Source of the DNA: Paramacrobiotus metropolitanus
Taxonomy: Eukaryota > Tardigrada > Eutardigrada > Parachela > Macrobiotidae
Reading direction: 5' to 3'
NCBI RefSeq assembly: GCF_019649055.1
Contig: NW_026570541.1
Location: 1 to 52,799 of the forward strand
DNA length: 52,799 bases
Part shown: positions 10,062 to 19,620 of the stretch, piece by piece
How positions within the stretch are numbered: the first letter of the stretch is position 1
Layout: the number at the start of each line of letters is the position of its first letter
Notes under the pieces: generated by a model
The model's input: the letters and a program-made list of their open reading frames with translations, nothing else
Told to the model about the DNA's origin: nothing
The model's database searches: none
Made by a program: the position numbers and the translations under genes

Positions 10062-11492
10062 ATGTCGAGCAGTTTCGATAAGTCTGAGAAAGCCGGCAAG
10101 GTTGCCGACAAAACAAAAACCGCTACTGTCGCTACCACAAAAGCCGCTAGTAGTTCTAGCACACAGTCAGTTGAAGGTGACCTTTCAGGTGTAAGTGGCC
10201 CACACCTGCGTTCTGACGGTAAATCTCAGTTTTCAGAAGGACTGCAAGGTTCAGAATATCAGCGTAAACCTCGAACTGAAAAACCTGATACCGATTCGCG
10301 TAGTTCTTCGCGTAGTCATTCGGAAAGTACAGATACCGTACATGTTCGCCCGGTTGTACCGGACATAGTTGATCTAACTGATACTGTAATTGCTGAAACC
10401 GGCATTATGAGTGAAGCAACGATTAAAGCAATGACCGACGGGTTTCAGCGTCTGACAAATGTTGTCTTCGATGCTCCGTCAAGCGGTCCATTGCAGTGCA
10501 TGGACAAGTTTAAACCTTTTGAGCATGACGCTCGTGACTGGATGAAGGAGTTCGAGGAAGCGGCCACGCTGTCTAACTGGAAAGACGATATAAAAAAGAC
10601 CGTTTCTCGTTTTACTTGTCTGCTGGTGCAGCCAAGCAATGGTATTCACTCAAGCAGCCGTTTGCTACCTGGGCATTGTTGAAACAAGGCTTTTTAGCGG
10701 AATTTGTCAGTCAGGACGAAAAATGGGAAGTTCAAAGTAAATTACAAAAAAGGAAGTTCAAGCAAGATAGTGAAACTCTTGTTGAGTACTATTACGCCAT
10801 TATTGACTTGTGCCGTAAAGTTGATGCCGCTATGGCTAATGACCTCAAAGTGCGCTACTTGCTCAATGGTTTGAGTATGCAGCTGCGTAACCACGTTGCA
10901 CTGCTTGATCCACAAACTCCGGAAGATGTTTTGGCGAAACTGAAAATCCTTAAATTTGATGCGAGTAGTTCTGATGTTGATTCGCATAATGTTTTAGCTG
11001 TGATGTCGGCAGCCGGCGCGTCGCCAAAACGCAAGAGTGATGAGGTCATCCCTGCCGGTGAGCAACCGGATACCGGTGTCACCGCCTTGTTCAAAGACGT
11101 ATTCTCAGTCTGAACTGGATAACGCTGTCCGCGCTGCAGTCGAAAAGGCCATGGAAGTCGCGCGGGAGAACAATGCAGCACCGGTGCTCACTCAAACGTA
11201 CGTTCGCGGAGGTGGACCACGTGGTTGATTCAATGGATACCGTGGACGAGGGCGTGGCCGTGGAGGACGAGGCAGACTACCTCATCATGGACCCGGTGGA
11301 CCGATGCCAACCGCGTCGCGAGACATCCCGGCGGAAACCACTGAAGAAGGTAAACGGTTTTGCACCTTCTGCAAACGTGAAGGACATCTGGAGTTCCGTT
11401 GCTTCGACAAGCGGCGTGCAATGCGGGACGTGCAGGCAAATGGCGGTGCCCGGGGTGATCGGGGTGAGCGTAATTTAAACTACAGAGAGTAG
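10062..11492 (+). pseudogene. Gypsy gag, broken by frameshifts and one stop
   Basis: The likely start is ATG 10062 (MSSSFDKSEKAGK); the frame is also open back to 9963. The N-terminal third is Ser/Thr/Lys-rich. The capsid-like part (KFKPFEHDARDWMKEFEEAA and AKQWYSLKQPFATW) is typical of Ty3/Gypsy gag. The frame shifts near 10612 in a short T run, continues 10616-11113, shifts again near 11090, meets a TGA near 11226, then encodes an RG-rich stretch and a CCHC zinc knuckle (CTFCKREGHLEFRC) before ending at 11492. Normally this packages the RNA and forms the particle core. Confidence 0.75.
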
Positions 11493-11638
11493 CTAATATT
11501 CGGGGCGTAGCTACTCGTAACGAACCTCCCGACAAAAGTGACCTTTCACCATTTGCTGTATATCCTGTTTTCGAGGAGAGTGATGAGTTTTCACCGTCCT
11601 CACCGGTAAAAGCTAATGCATATGTTAATGGTACCCAG

Positions 11639-12697
11639 GTGGACACAATCGTAGATTCAGGTTCAGCAGTCACTATTATGAGTTTGCTGTGTGCACGCTC
11701 AGTGAATGCGTTAGTAGAACGCTACACAGGCCGTCTAATTAAAAGAGTTTTTGGTAAATTAGTGCAGCCGGTTGGTATCGCTTCAGTTGAAATTTCAGTT
11801 GCTAATTGCACTAGACGGATCAAAGTGTTGATACTTGACTCTTACGATCGTGATTTACTTATCGGAAATGACTTCCTAATGCAAACCGATCTGGTGATCG
11901 ATTATGCAACGCGCAGTGTGCGTCGGTTTAATGACACGACCGGAGAGAAATTCCTACCGTGGTCGGCGCGAGATCTAGTGGTGTGCGAACGTGTCAGCAT
12001 ACCAGCTGGTCACGTCGCCTGGGTGAAATGTAAACTTAGGCATAATACATTTCCAGGTCGTGTTCCCTCAGAAAATATGGATTTCATAACTAGTCCGAAT
12101 GCAAAACTATTCGCACAAAAAGGTTTGCGAACGTCGCATTCCTTAATAAAAATTGTAAACAATTGTTGTTACATAAGTTGTGCTAATTTCTCACGAACAC
12201 GGCAAAAGTTGGCGTTGAGCGAAACAATTGCGTCTGCCGCTCCGGTTACCATCGACGACGAAGCCGATGTGTGTCTTGTGACCAATCGTGCTGTTGATGA
12301 CCATCCGTTGCCCGAGTTGAATATTAGTAGTCAATTGACACAGGGACAAGCCGAGCAACTTCGTGCAGTTTTGCGTAAGCACTGGAAAGTATTTCCTACG
12401 GCAGAACGGCCAATTGGTGAAGTGACCGGTGTCACTCATCACATAGACACTGGTAGTGCTGCGCCGTTGTCGCAACCGCCTTACCGCAGGTCCTGGGCGG
12501 AACGCATAGTTATCCGCAGCGAAGTTGATAAGATGTTACGTCAAGGCATTGTGTCGCCATCCTGTAGCCCTTGGGCGTCCCTGTTGTTCTGGTGTATAAG
12601 AAGGATGGTTCCACCCGTTTCTGTGTTGATTATCGGCGCATCAACGCGATCACAAAGAAGGATGTGTATCCTATGCCACGGTTGGACGACGCGTTAG
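11639..12697 (+). pseudogene. Gypsy protease and start of reverse transcriptase
   Basis: The N-terminal part is a retropepsin-like aspartic protease: the catalytic motif reads VDSGSA, and the flap and second conserved region include LLIGNDFL. A linker follows, then the RT entry region (HHIDTG...RQGIVSPSCSPWAS). The frame leaves the RT register at about 12575, in a CCC run after SPWAS, and RT continues in the frame opening at 12571. The protease usually cuts the Gag-Pol polyprotein. Confidence 0.75.
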
Positions 12698-13911
12698 ATC
12701 GTTTAGGTGGGTGTGCGTATTTCACTAATTTAGACATGGCGTGGGGATACTGGCAGATCCCCGTCGCCGACGCGAGTAAAGATCGCACTGCGTTTATCAC
12801 ACCAGATGGTTTGTACCATTTCAACAGAATGCCCTTTGGTTTGTGCAATGCTGGTGCTACGTTTCAGCGGTCAATGGACCGAATTTTACAAGAATTCAGG
12901 TGGCAATTTGTAATTGTTTACATAGATGACGTCTTGATCTACTCCAAGTCATTCGACGAGCATGTGGCTCACCTGGATGCGGTGTTAACTAAGCTTGAAG
13001 AAGCCGGGGTCGTGCTCAAGCCGTCAAAGTGTAAGTTTGCATCCGATAATACAAAGTACTTAGGTCATATTGTTGACAAAACCGGCATAAGCCCTGACCC
13101 GGACAAATTACAGGCTATTGTTAATTACCCTGTACCAGAAAATGTGACTGATGTTAAATCTTTCTTGGGTCTTTGTTCTTATTTCCGTCGCTTTGTGCGT
13201 AATTTTGCTGCCATTGCTGAGCCGCTAGTGCGTCTTACACGTAAAAGTGAGCCTTTTATCTGGTCGGATGAACAATATCGAGCTTTCGCAGCGTTGCAGT
13301 CAGCATTGATAAGCTCTCCTGTGCTGACTCATTACGACCCGGCAGCTGAGTTAGAACTGCACACAGATGCGAGCGCTCTAGGCATAGGGGCGTGCTTGAT
13401 ATCAAAAACTGACGTCGGTGAACGTGTTTTGGCTTATGTTAGCAAAAACTTTAGTGCAGCGGAATCGCGCTATTCAGTGACCGAGCAAGAGTGTCTTGCT
13501 GTTGTATGGTGTATTAAAAAACTGCGTCCGTATTTGCATGGTAAATGTTTCCGTGTCGTCACCGACCATTGCGCCTTATGTTGGCTAATGTCGCGACGAG
13601 TGCTGGCCGGCCGGTTGAGCCGGTGGGCAGTATATCTGCAGGAATACGACTTTGTTATAGTCTATCGTAGTGGCAAAAAACATCAGAATGCTGATGCGTT
13701 GTCGCGGCATCCTGTTGAAGCCGCCGACTCAGCTGATGTTGACTTCGATATGCTAGTGGCCATGACCGCTTCCGCTGACATGTGCGCAGAGCAGCGGCTA
13801 GATGAGAAAATTACTCGTATAGTATCACGGATGACAGCTGGTGCAGTCGGTAAAGATACTGTACGTTATTGTGCCTTCTATTTGTTCTTGTTTGACTGCC
13901 GCGGTCGGTAA
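12571..13911 (+). CDS. Gypsy reverse transcriptase and RNase H
   Basis: 446-codon frame containing most of the Ty3/Gypsy RT: RFCVDYRRIN, MPFGLCNAGATFQ and the catalytic FVIVYIDDVLIYS. The connection and RNase H domains follow, with Asp in ELHTDASALGIG, Glu in VTEQECLAV, Asp in VVTDHCAL, and the terminal NADALSR. The final residues (GKDTVRYC and beyond) cross the rearrangement junction near 13865, after which the frame runs into unrelated sequence. In an intact element integrase would follow here; instead it lies at 8276-9803 on the other strand. The upstream SPWAS part is in another frame. Confidence 0.85.
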   Translation: MGVPVVLVYKKDGSTRFCVDYRRINAITKKDVYPMPRLDDALDRLGGCAYFTNLDMAWGYWQIPVADASKDRTAFITPDGLYHFNRMPFGLCNAGATFQRSMDRILQEFRWQFVIVYIDDVLIYSKSFDEHVAHLDAVLTKLEEAGVVLKPSKCKFASDNTKYLGHIVDKTGISPDPDKLQAIVNYPVPENVTDVKSFLGLCSYFRRFVRNFAAIAEPLVRLTRKSEPFIWSDEQYRAFAALQSALISSPVLTHYDPAAELELHTDASALGIGACLISKTDVGERVLAYVSKNFSAAESRYSVTEQECLAVVWCIKKLRPYLHGKCFRVVTDHCALCWLMSRRVLAGRLSRWAVYLQEYDFVIVYRSGKKHQNADALSRHPVEAADSADVDFDMLVAMTASADMCAEQRLDEKITRIVSRMTAGAVGKDTVRYCAFYLFLFDCRGR

Positions 13912-13917
13912 AGGCAT
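13851..13917 (+). repeat. Right copy of about 65-bp direct repeat bounding the inverted segment
   Basis: Counterpart of 9841-9905. It joins the end of RNase H/pre-integrase sequence to a gag-leader-like block. To its right (13918 on) the sequence reads in the minus orientation again. Confidence 0.7.
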
Positions 13918-13918
13918 T

Positions 13919-14056
13919 TTAGCAGTTCTGCTGACCTTTCAACTGCTGCTCCAACAACTGCAGACGGCGATCAGTGTCGAGTTGAAGAGTGGTAATGCGA
14001 TCGCTAGCATCCAACATGGCATAATCCGATTCGGGCAAAGTCAACTGAACTGTCAT
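13919..14056 (-). CDS. Short leader ORF after the PBS in the Gypsy element
   Basis: A 45-codon minus-strand frame starting at ATG 14056, 26 nt past the PBS, encodes a helical charged peptide (MTVQLTLPESDYAMLDASDR...) with coiled-coil-like heptads. It terminates at a TAA whose context taaaatgcc also occurs at the start of the small ORF at 9863, which suggests the inversion breakpoint lies there. It could be the genuine N-terminal ORF of gag. Confidence 0.45.
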   Translation of the reverse strand: MTVQLTLPESDYAMLDASDRITTLQLDTDRRLQLLEQQLKGQQNC

Positions 14057-14081
14057 AATGAAATAGGAAAGGTCACCGGTC

Positions 14082-14099
14082 CTCCACCCAGGAGCGCCA
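14082..14099 (-). promoter_or_regulatory. Primer-binding site of the Gypsy element
   Basis: On the minus strand TGGCGCTCCTGGGTGGAG starts immediately after the ...ATATCA end of the LTR. A TGG start at the LTR edge is expected of a site pairing with the CCA end of a tRNA. The tRNA species is not assigned. This site sets the element's orientation. Confidence 0.7.
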
Positions 14100-14356
14100 T
14101 GATATATGATGTATGTTACTACATACTCATAACGCAAAAACACCGATTCCTAATGAGACTTTACTTCCAAGATGTTTCTAACTCGAATGAATCGTCGTGG
14201 TTTTGCAAGAACACACAAGCTATGAAATATGCATAAGAAATCATCATTGCAAAGATATCAGTTCAAACGTGACATAAACAACAAACTGTTGCATAACCGG
14301 CTACATCACTCACAAGAGTGTCGGTAGCACTACAGGTGATTACTCATCACACAGCA
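14100..14356 (-). repeat. 5' LTR of the Gypsy element
   Basis: 257 bp, partner of 7955-8211. Followed on its host side by the second GTAT duplication (14357-14360). Confidence 0.85.
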
Positions 14357-14360
14357 GTAT

Positions 14361-14535
14361 CATAGTTACCGTTGGAATGGTGACTTCGTATGGGTTGGCT
14401 GATGTTTACTGGAAAGTTTCTACTTTAATCCCGTCGAGCAAAGACTCTATTCAGCAAATCGAATTCTTAATGGGAAAGCAATTTGACCGGCCGCAATGGC
14501 TGATGCGATGGGGAGCAGCTCATGGCACTTTGATG
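14361..14535 (+). CDS. GPCR exon 3, 3' part
   Basis: Resumes the receptor frame exactly where 7954 left it once one GTAT copy is discounted. It encodes the rest of TM4 (VTVGMVTSYGLADVY), ECL2 and the approach to TM5. It ends ACT TTG ATG before a gtcagt donor, in phase 0 with exon 4. The frame has no stop or indel, which argues that the gene was intact when the element inserted. Confidence 0.75.
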
Positions 14536-15615
14536 GTCAGTAGTTTAGTGCGGACCACGCAAATAAAAATTATTAGCTTCAGATTCCTTTTTTGCCAAAC
14601 TCTGATTTAAAAATTGCAGCGGTCTTCCTATAAAGCGAGCGCACCGTAAACAAATGACATATTTTGCACCTTTATGACACACTTTGCCCATTATTTTAAT
14701 CAATTCTGCTTTACGGATCAATATATTAATCACTCACAACCCAAATTTGGTCTTAGTCAGCGCGCATACTTATAATGGTTTGCAAAATAGACTTCGTGTC
14801 GGAACGATCCAGTTGCGCAAACCGCGTGTATCGGATGACGTTGGGTTATTTTTGCTATTACCAAATTACTAATTAGTAATCATTGCATAGGCTGCATTGC
14901 AGTCAGCCGTAATTGTTCATGTAGCCGCTCGCCACAGAGCTGTCAATTCGATTAACCGACCGGAGCGAAGTGAATGTCCTATTACTTCAAGGCCATTGCA
15001 ATTTTTTATGTCTGTCCGTTACGAAAATCCGTTACCGAAGTAGAAGTAACGCTATGACGTCATCGCTGTCGATAGCGCTGATGTCTTGGCGTGCAATAAT
15101 GTCATGATTGTCATCATGTCACCACTGGTTTCCGTGGGGTCGCTGGCCAATACAACCCTGGATTTCTGCCCATTACGGAAGCGCGTTATGGATGAACTTA
15201 TATCTTATTCCTTTGCTTATTATGTAGGGCAGTGGCGCAGAACGCATTTTGTAGCTTATTAGAGTTTTTCATTGTTGTAACCTTTTAAAAACGAGCATCT
15301 TGCCGTTAACGGCCAGTATGCAACGTGCATTTTTCTCGTAATTAGACTGATCCGTATAGCTGAACAGATTAACATAATGGGCAAAGCGAAGTACTGTTAT
15401 CAATTTACAACCATAATAAATACTGTACCTATCCACTCAACTTCTTATCTGGCTTAAACGAGATTTTTAACGCCTTGGCAGATCGATAAAAATCCTTCTG
15501 TGCTAAATTATTTTTAAACGTTATTGTAATTTCTTGACAATGCTGTGGACGCGCATCCTGCATGCAGCCATCTAGAATGCCCCTGTTGATGTTAATGGAG
15601 TGGCATTTTACACAG
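14536..15615 (+). other. GPCR intron 3 (about 1.08 kb)
   Basis: Bounded by the gtcagt donor and a ttttacacag acceptor. No gene or repeat was recognised inside; short frames here are not supported. Confidence 0.6.
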
Positions 15616-16140
15616 GCATTTCTCGTCTTTGGGAAATTTTTTCTCTTGCTGCTGTTCAGCAGTGTCCTTATTTGCGCCATTCGCCGAGAATACCGCGCTG
15701 CCCAAATTCTTCTGCACTCCGATCAAACCCGCGACTCTCGCAATAAGCACACCATCTCCAACCATACTCTGTTGTGGGGCACCGTCGTCGTCTACCTTAT
15801 CACAAATGGTCCCAATCTGTTATACTTCAGTCTCCTGTTGGCCCAGGTTTATGGGCAGGCTGTTGCGATGACGGATACCGTCACGGATATTTTACCCCTG
15901 ATTTGTGATGTCTCTTTGATGGCGAATTATTCGCTGAACTTCTTCGTATATCTCGCGGTCAATAAGGAGTACCGACAACAAGTGCGCCGCCTGCTGACCA
16001 TGAGATGTTGGAAGGCTGTATCTCAGTCCACCAAAAGATTAGCCAAGCCCAATGCATTAGACTCCACGGCGACAACGGAAACGGTCGGCGGTCCGCGTAC
16101 TGCCCATGTCCAACCAGAACCAACCGGCATGCATACGTAA
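15616..16140 (+). CDS. GPCR exon 4: TM5-TM7 and cytoplasmic tail
   Basis: Starts in phase 0 after the ttttacacag acceptor; the open frame extends back to 15562 but that part is intron. It encodes TM5 (AFLVFGKFFLLLLFSSVLICA), a basic ICL3, TM6 (LLWGTVVVYLITNGPNLLYF) and TM7 (SLMANYSLNFFVYLAVNKEYR, an NPxxY-equivalent region with NFFVY), then a Ser/Thr-rich tail to the stop at 16138-16140. Confidence 0.85.
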   Translation, partial: AFLVFGKFFLLLLFSSVLICAIRREYRAAQILLHSDQTRDSRNKHTISNHTLLWGTVVVYLITNGPNLLYFSLLLAQVYGQAVAMTDTVTDILPLICDVSLMANYSLNFFVYLAVNKEYRQQVRRLLTMRCWKAVSQSTKRLAKPNALDSTATTETVGGPRTAHVQPEPTGMHT

Positions 16141-16554
16141 AAGTCCAATTTAAGGGCATCTTTATTTTATTTAGCCTCAAAATGTCAGTGTACGTTGTGC
16201 AACAATGTATAATACACACTTAGGATAACTGTATATTTGTGCATACTTCTCGCAATGACACTGAAACTATGCGTTTTGTTGGAGTTCTTATTCAACTACC
16301 TATCTCAATCTATCCTGTATTTTATTGCATAGTTATGTGATTTATAAATCTAGCATTGTTATTACTGTTTTGACTAAGGTTACCGTATTGGGTGCGCTGC
16401 TTATGCTTATCTTTATCTTTATATCTTTATAAAAGCTTACCGACCAAAGCGTATTTATGCGCCGTTTTAATATTGTAGTGTTGTTACAAGATGAGCACGG
16501 ATGAATATTGGCTTACGACTAGGTACTGTAATTAAGTGAGTTAGAACTTTCTGA

Positions 16555-16839
16555 AGTCAGAACGTCAGAACCTCAGAAATTCATAAAGTAAGAACATCAG
16601 AACGTTAGAACGTAAGAACGTCAGAAATTCATAAAGTAAGAACATCAGAACGTTAGAACGTTAAAACGTCAGAATGTCACAGAACGTCAGAACGTCATAA
16701 AGTAAGAACATCAGAACGTTAGAACGGCAGAACGTCAAAAAGTCATAAAGTAAGAACATCAGAACGTTAGAACGTTAAAACGTCAGAACGTCACAGAACG
16801 TCAGAACGTCATAAAGTAAGAACATCAGAACGTTAGAAC
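16555..16839. repeat. GAACGT minisatellite, left part
   Basis: Degenerate tandem of (c/t)(c/t)agaacgt words with a higher-order pattern cataaagtaagaacatcagaacgttagaacg recurring about every 60-100 bp. It is interrupted by the solo LTR at 16840-17288. Confidence 0.75.
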
Positions 16840-17288
16840 TATTACAGAACAACGCAGGGAGCTCACAGATGCCTTTATTGTACAATTTGTACAAAGTGGA
16901 GCAAATACCGCGTGATTGCGGGAAAAGAACAACAAAGCCAATGTCTGGCGTGAAATCAGCAAAGTCTAGTTGCTGGCAGAGAGTTCTAGAGCGTAATGAA
17001 ACATGTAGAGAAAAAAGTGCTGGCGGCAACGGCGTCACGCTGGCCAGACACATGGAATGTGAGTGCGCAGACTGGACTCGTATCCAACGCGAGCGTATAA
17101 GCGCTGAGTCATACAGCGAAAGAAAGGAACGAGAGAGCAAGTATGCTCAGTGAGTGCGCCAGCGGTGGATCCGCAAGGCGGAGAGTGCAGTGCAGCCACT
17201 CACGTACGTACAAGAGAGGGCGAATCAGCATGTGTGCAGTGATACGCAAAGTGGCGTATCTACCACGCAGGCTGTCGTGCCTCTAACA
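16840..17288 (-). mobile_element. Solo LTR, 449 bp, 4-bp target duplication GAAC
   Basis: Minus-strand sequence begins TGTTAGAGG and ends CTGTAATA, with AATAAAGGCAT about 40 nt before the end. GAAC flanks it at 16836-16839 and 17289-17292. It interrupts the GAACGT satellite, whose unit resumes immediately after it. The 94-codon plus frame and 121-codon minus frame inside are non-coding shadows. It is related to 2512-2903 by end sequence and polyadenylation motif. Confidence 0.7.
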
Positions 17289-17475
17289 GAACGTCAGAAC
17301 GTTAGAACGTTATAAGGTTAGAACGTCAGAACGTTAGAACATCAGAACCAGAAGGTCAGAACGTCAAACCGTCATAAAGTCATAAAGTAAGAACATTATT
17401 AGAACGTTAGAACATCAGAACTTCAGAACGTGAAAAATTAAAATTGTCAGAACGTCAAAAATTCCGAACGTCAGC
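17289..17475. repeat. GAACGT minisatellite, right part
   Basis: Continuation of the 16555-16839 array with the same gtcagaacgt, gttagaacgt and cataaagtaagaac words. It becomes more degenerate toward 17475. Confidence 0.7.
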
Positions 17476-19177
17476 CTTTATATATTTATAATGGCTTTTC
17501 CAAAACAAAGCCAATACTATCCAGTACTTAAGTGCCGAGCGCGGATGCGCGAGGCTACCTTGTGTGTACAGACTCTATATCGCACTGCATCGTCCGGCCA
17601 CCGTCAGCGGTCCACAGTCTGTTCACCTTCGACCAGCATGGATGTAAAACTTTCACGACTCCAAAGCAGTCTCTCCAAAATTTCCATCTCCTGTGCCGGA
17701 CAAAAGTTAATTTGTTATAGAAAAGGAGCTAAACCTTTACATTCTTTACTGATCGGCACCAAAAATTAGCCCTTGGTGTTGGGGGGCACCTTGCGCTGAT
17801 GATTTCCCGCCCTGCTGTGCATACTTGTTGTTATACTATAACAGCGACAAATCGCAGTTGAAGATTACATTAAATAGAAGAACTGCCAGTGCTTGATGCC
17901 CGGAATTAATAAAAATATTTCTAATTAAAATTTGACATCGGAGAAGACAGCTCGAGTCTCAACGGCTGAGTTTTGTGTAGTGTCATTTGACTGCCATTTC
18001 TTGGTGGCTGGCTGTGTAATGCCCGTGCTACACAGACCGAGCATGGTTATCGCTTATTTTGCCCTTTTTTCTGTCTATCCCGTATATTTACTCCATCCTT
18101 GTATAGACAGTAGTCAGCTTTACCCAGTGTATATGGCATCCAAGCGGTTTTTATTTCAGTTTTTCATGGATGTCTAACAGGGGATGAAAGGCTAGTTCAC
18201 CCCTGGGCGAACAGAAACGGAAACTGAACGCAAACACACTTCAGACCTTCATCTCTTCTCACATAATACATCAAAAGCCACCGCAGCACCTTGCTGCGGG
18301 GCAAAAGGAAAAAGCATACAGCTCAGACAACGAAATCAAGCAACTGACGAATCTACCAGATTCGTCAGATCTACCACCAGGTTAATCTATCTGGTAGATG
18401 GAGAAAAACACCAGCAAAAACAGTAAAACAACCTAACAGCTACCCGACTGCAAGTGTACGGAGATGCCATTCCTCCATGCAGATGGAATATTTTATATTA
18501 CCGAGAAGTTAAGCTGTGTCTAGAAATTAAATTTGTCACTTGCAAACCTGATAAGTAATGTTTTGAATAAGCTTTTCAATGGCCCAGGTAAAGAATGATA
18601 AGCATAACGAAAACATCGGTATTAAAAAACTTTGGTTCACAAATGTTTAATATTCTGTGCACTTCTGCAGCCTAAGTGGTTGATATAGCAGAATAATAAT
18701 TAAAAATTTGAAACTGCTGGAAAAGTAAGAAAATTTTTCTGCGTCCGGGGATCTGGGCGCAAAGTCAAATTCTGCACGCCTGGACAAAAAGGCCACATAG
18801 CCAAACTGTATGCGCCCGGTTCATCGGGCGGCCGGGCTGTTTCGCAAAATAATTGGCTAGTTAAATGGCTGCTGTTTTTCGAATTTCAGCTATTTGCTGG
18901 TTATCGTTACGGAGAGAAATTTCACGAGGCTTCTTTTTCATTGGGACGTCATTCCTCTTCGTTTATGTCTACATTTCTTAGTTAATGAACTGCTGTTGTT
19001 TAACAGAGTGCAAACATCTAATTATATCTGCGTTTGGTGTTATAGTGCAGCTATTACCACTACGAATACATTACCGTTACCAGAAACAGTAAGTTGCGAT
19101 ACAATCACTAGTTGACCAAAGCGTAGCGAAGCTCCCCTATGTTCAGCGCAAGTACAAAAAGTGATGTCTGCCCGTTG
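17476..19177. other. Intergenic stretch, no gene recognised
   Basis: Only short frames (for example 17491-17769, 17932-18177 and 18894-19115) without domains. Two hairpins lie at 18346-18366 (gacgaatct-acc-agattcgtc, perfect 9-bp arms) and 18369-18399 (atctaccaccag against ctggtagat). A GC-rich patch at 18742-18840 (ggatctgggcgc, gcgcccggttcatcgggcg) stands out but remains unassigned. Confidence 0.4.
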
Positions 19178-19235
19178 GTCACCGCCACAAAATGCACACA
19201 TGCATTTTGTGGTGTTGGCATTTTGTCACGGTGAC
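19178..19235. repeat. Nested perfect hairpin
   Basis: Inner stem ccacaaaatgca (19185-19196) pairs with tgcattttgtgg (19201-19212) around a 4-nt caca loop. Outer gtcaccg (19178-19184) pairs with cggtgac (19229-19235). It could be a foldback repeat or a structured RNA element. Confidence 0.5.
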
Positions 19236-19433
19236 TCTCGGATCCTCGGTCTTCAAGCGTGTTTGCACCGCAGCATCACCAGCTGTGTCCAGGTGAGCTG
19301 GGAAAGAAGCCGCGCTGTCGTGAACCTCAGAAGCTTTACCCCGGGCAGTTGCCCCTAGGACTGCAGATTTGGATGCATGTCGTTCTGCAGCCACCCGTTC
19401 TTTTTTTGGGATGCCGGCAGCAACGATTAGAAC

Positions 19434-19620
19434 CCAGACCAAAGTGTCTGGGCTTAATAGTGCTCAGACCAAAGTGTCCGGGTTTATATAGTGCCCAGAA
19501 CAACGTGTCGCGGCTTAAATAGTGCCCTGACCAAAGTGTCCGGGTTTATATAGTGCCCAGAACAACGTGTCGCGGCTTAAATAGTGCCCTGACCAAAATG
19601 TCCGGGTTAAAAAACTCTCA
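19434..19620 (+). repeat. 31-bp satellite with alternating A/B units
   Basis: Six units of about 31 bp. Units alternate between (c)agaccaaagtgtccgggtttatatagtgcc and cagaacaacgtgtcgcggcttaaatagtgcc, giving a 62-bp higher-order repeat. A-type units carry a TATATAG box-like word. The units decay at both edges. Confidence 0.75.

Larger units (their letters stand above)
7955..14356 (-). mobile_element. Ty3/Gypsy LTR retrotransposon, 6.4 kb, with inverted interior
   Basis: Two 257-bp LTRs (7955-8211 and 14100-14356) lie in direct orientation and differ at about one position, so the insertion is recent. GTAT flanks both ends (7951-7954 and 14357-14360). On the minus strand the LTR begins TGCTGTG and ends ATATCA, and a TGG-initiated primer-binding site follows the 14.1-kb LTR, so the element runs minus. 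Integrase lies in that orientation next to the 8.2-kb LTR. Gag, protease, RT and RNase H (about 9830-13917) instead lie on the plus strand: the middle is inverted relative to the ends. Single-base frame breaks occur in gag, RT and integrase. This copy should be unable to mobilise itself. Confidence 0.85.
7191..16140 (+). pseudogene. Class A neuropeptide-type GPCR gene interrupted by an LTR retroelement
   Basis: A seven-transmembrane receptor gene of four exons (7191-7498, 7566-7709, 7850-7954 plus 14361-14535, 15616-16140). Removing the element and one TSD copy leaves 1257 nt, or 418 codons plus stop, with all intron phases consistent. The N-terminus is extracellular with several N-glycosylation sequons. 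TM1 and the start of TM2 are in exon 1, the rest of TM2 and TM3 in exon 2, the DRY-equivalent region (GGRLLSYINPF) and TM4 in exon 3, and TM5-TM7 with a Ser/Thr-rich tail in exon 4. The canonical DRY is replaced by GRL. The style resembles FMRFamide-type peptide receptors; the ligand is unknown. A 6.4-kb retroelement splits exon 3, so this allele should not make a full receptor unless the insertion is spliced out. Confidence 0.8.

Noticed and set aside
16869-17153. 94-codon ORF at 16869-17153
   Set aside because: It lies entirely within the solo LTR and has no recognisable domain.
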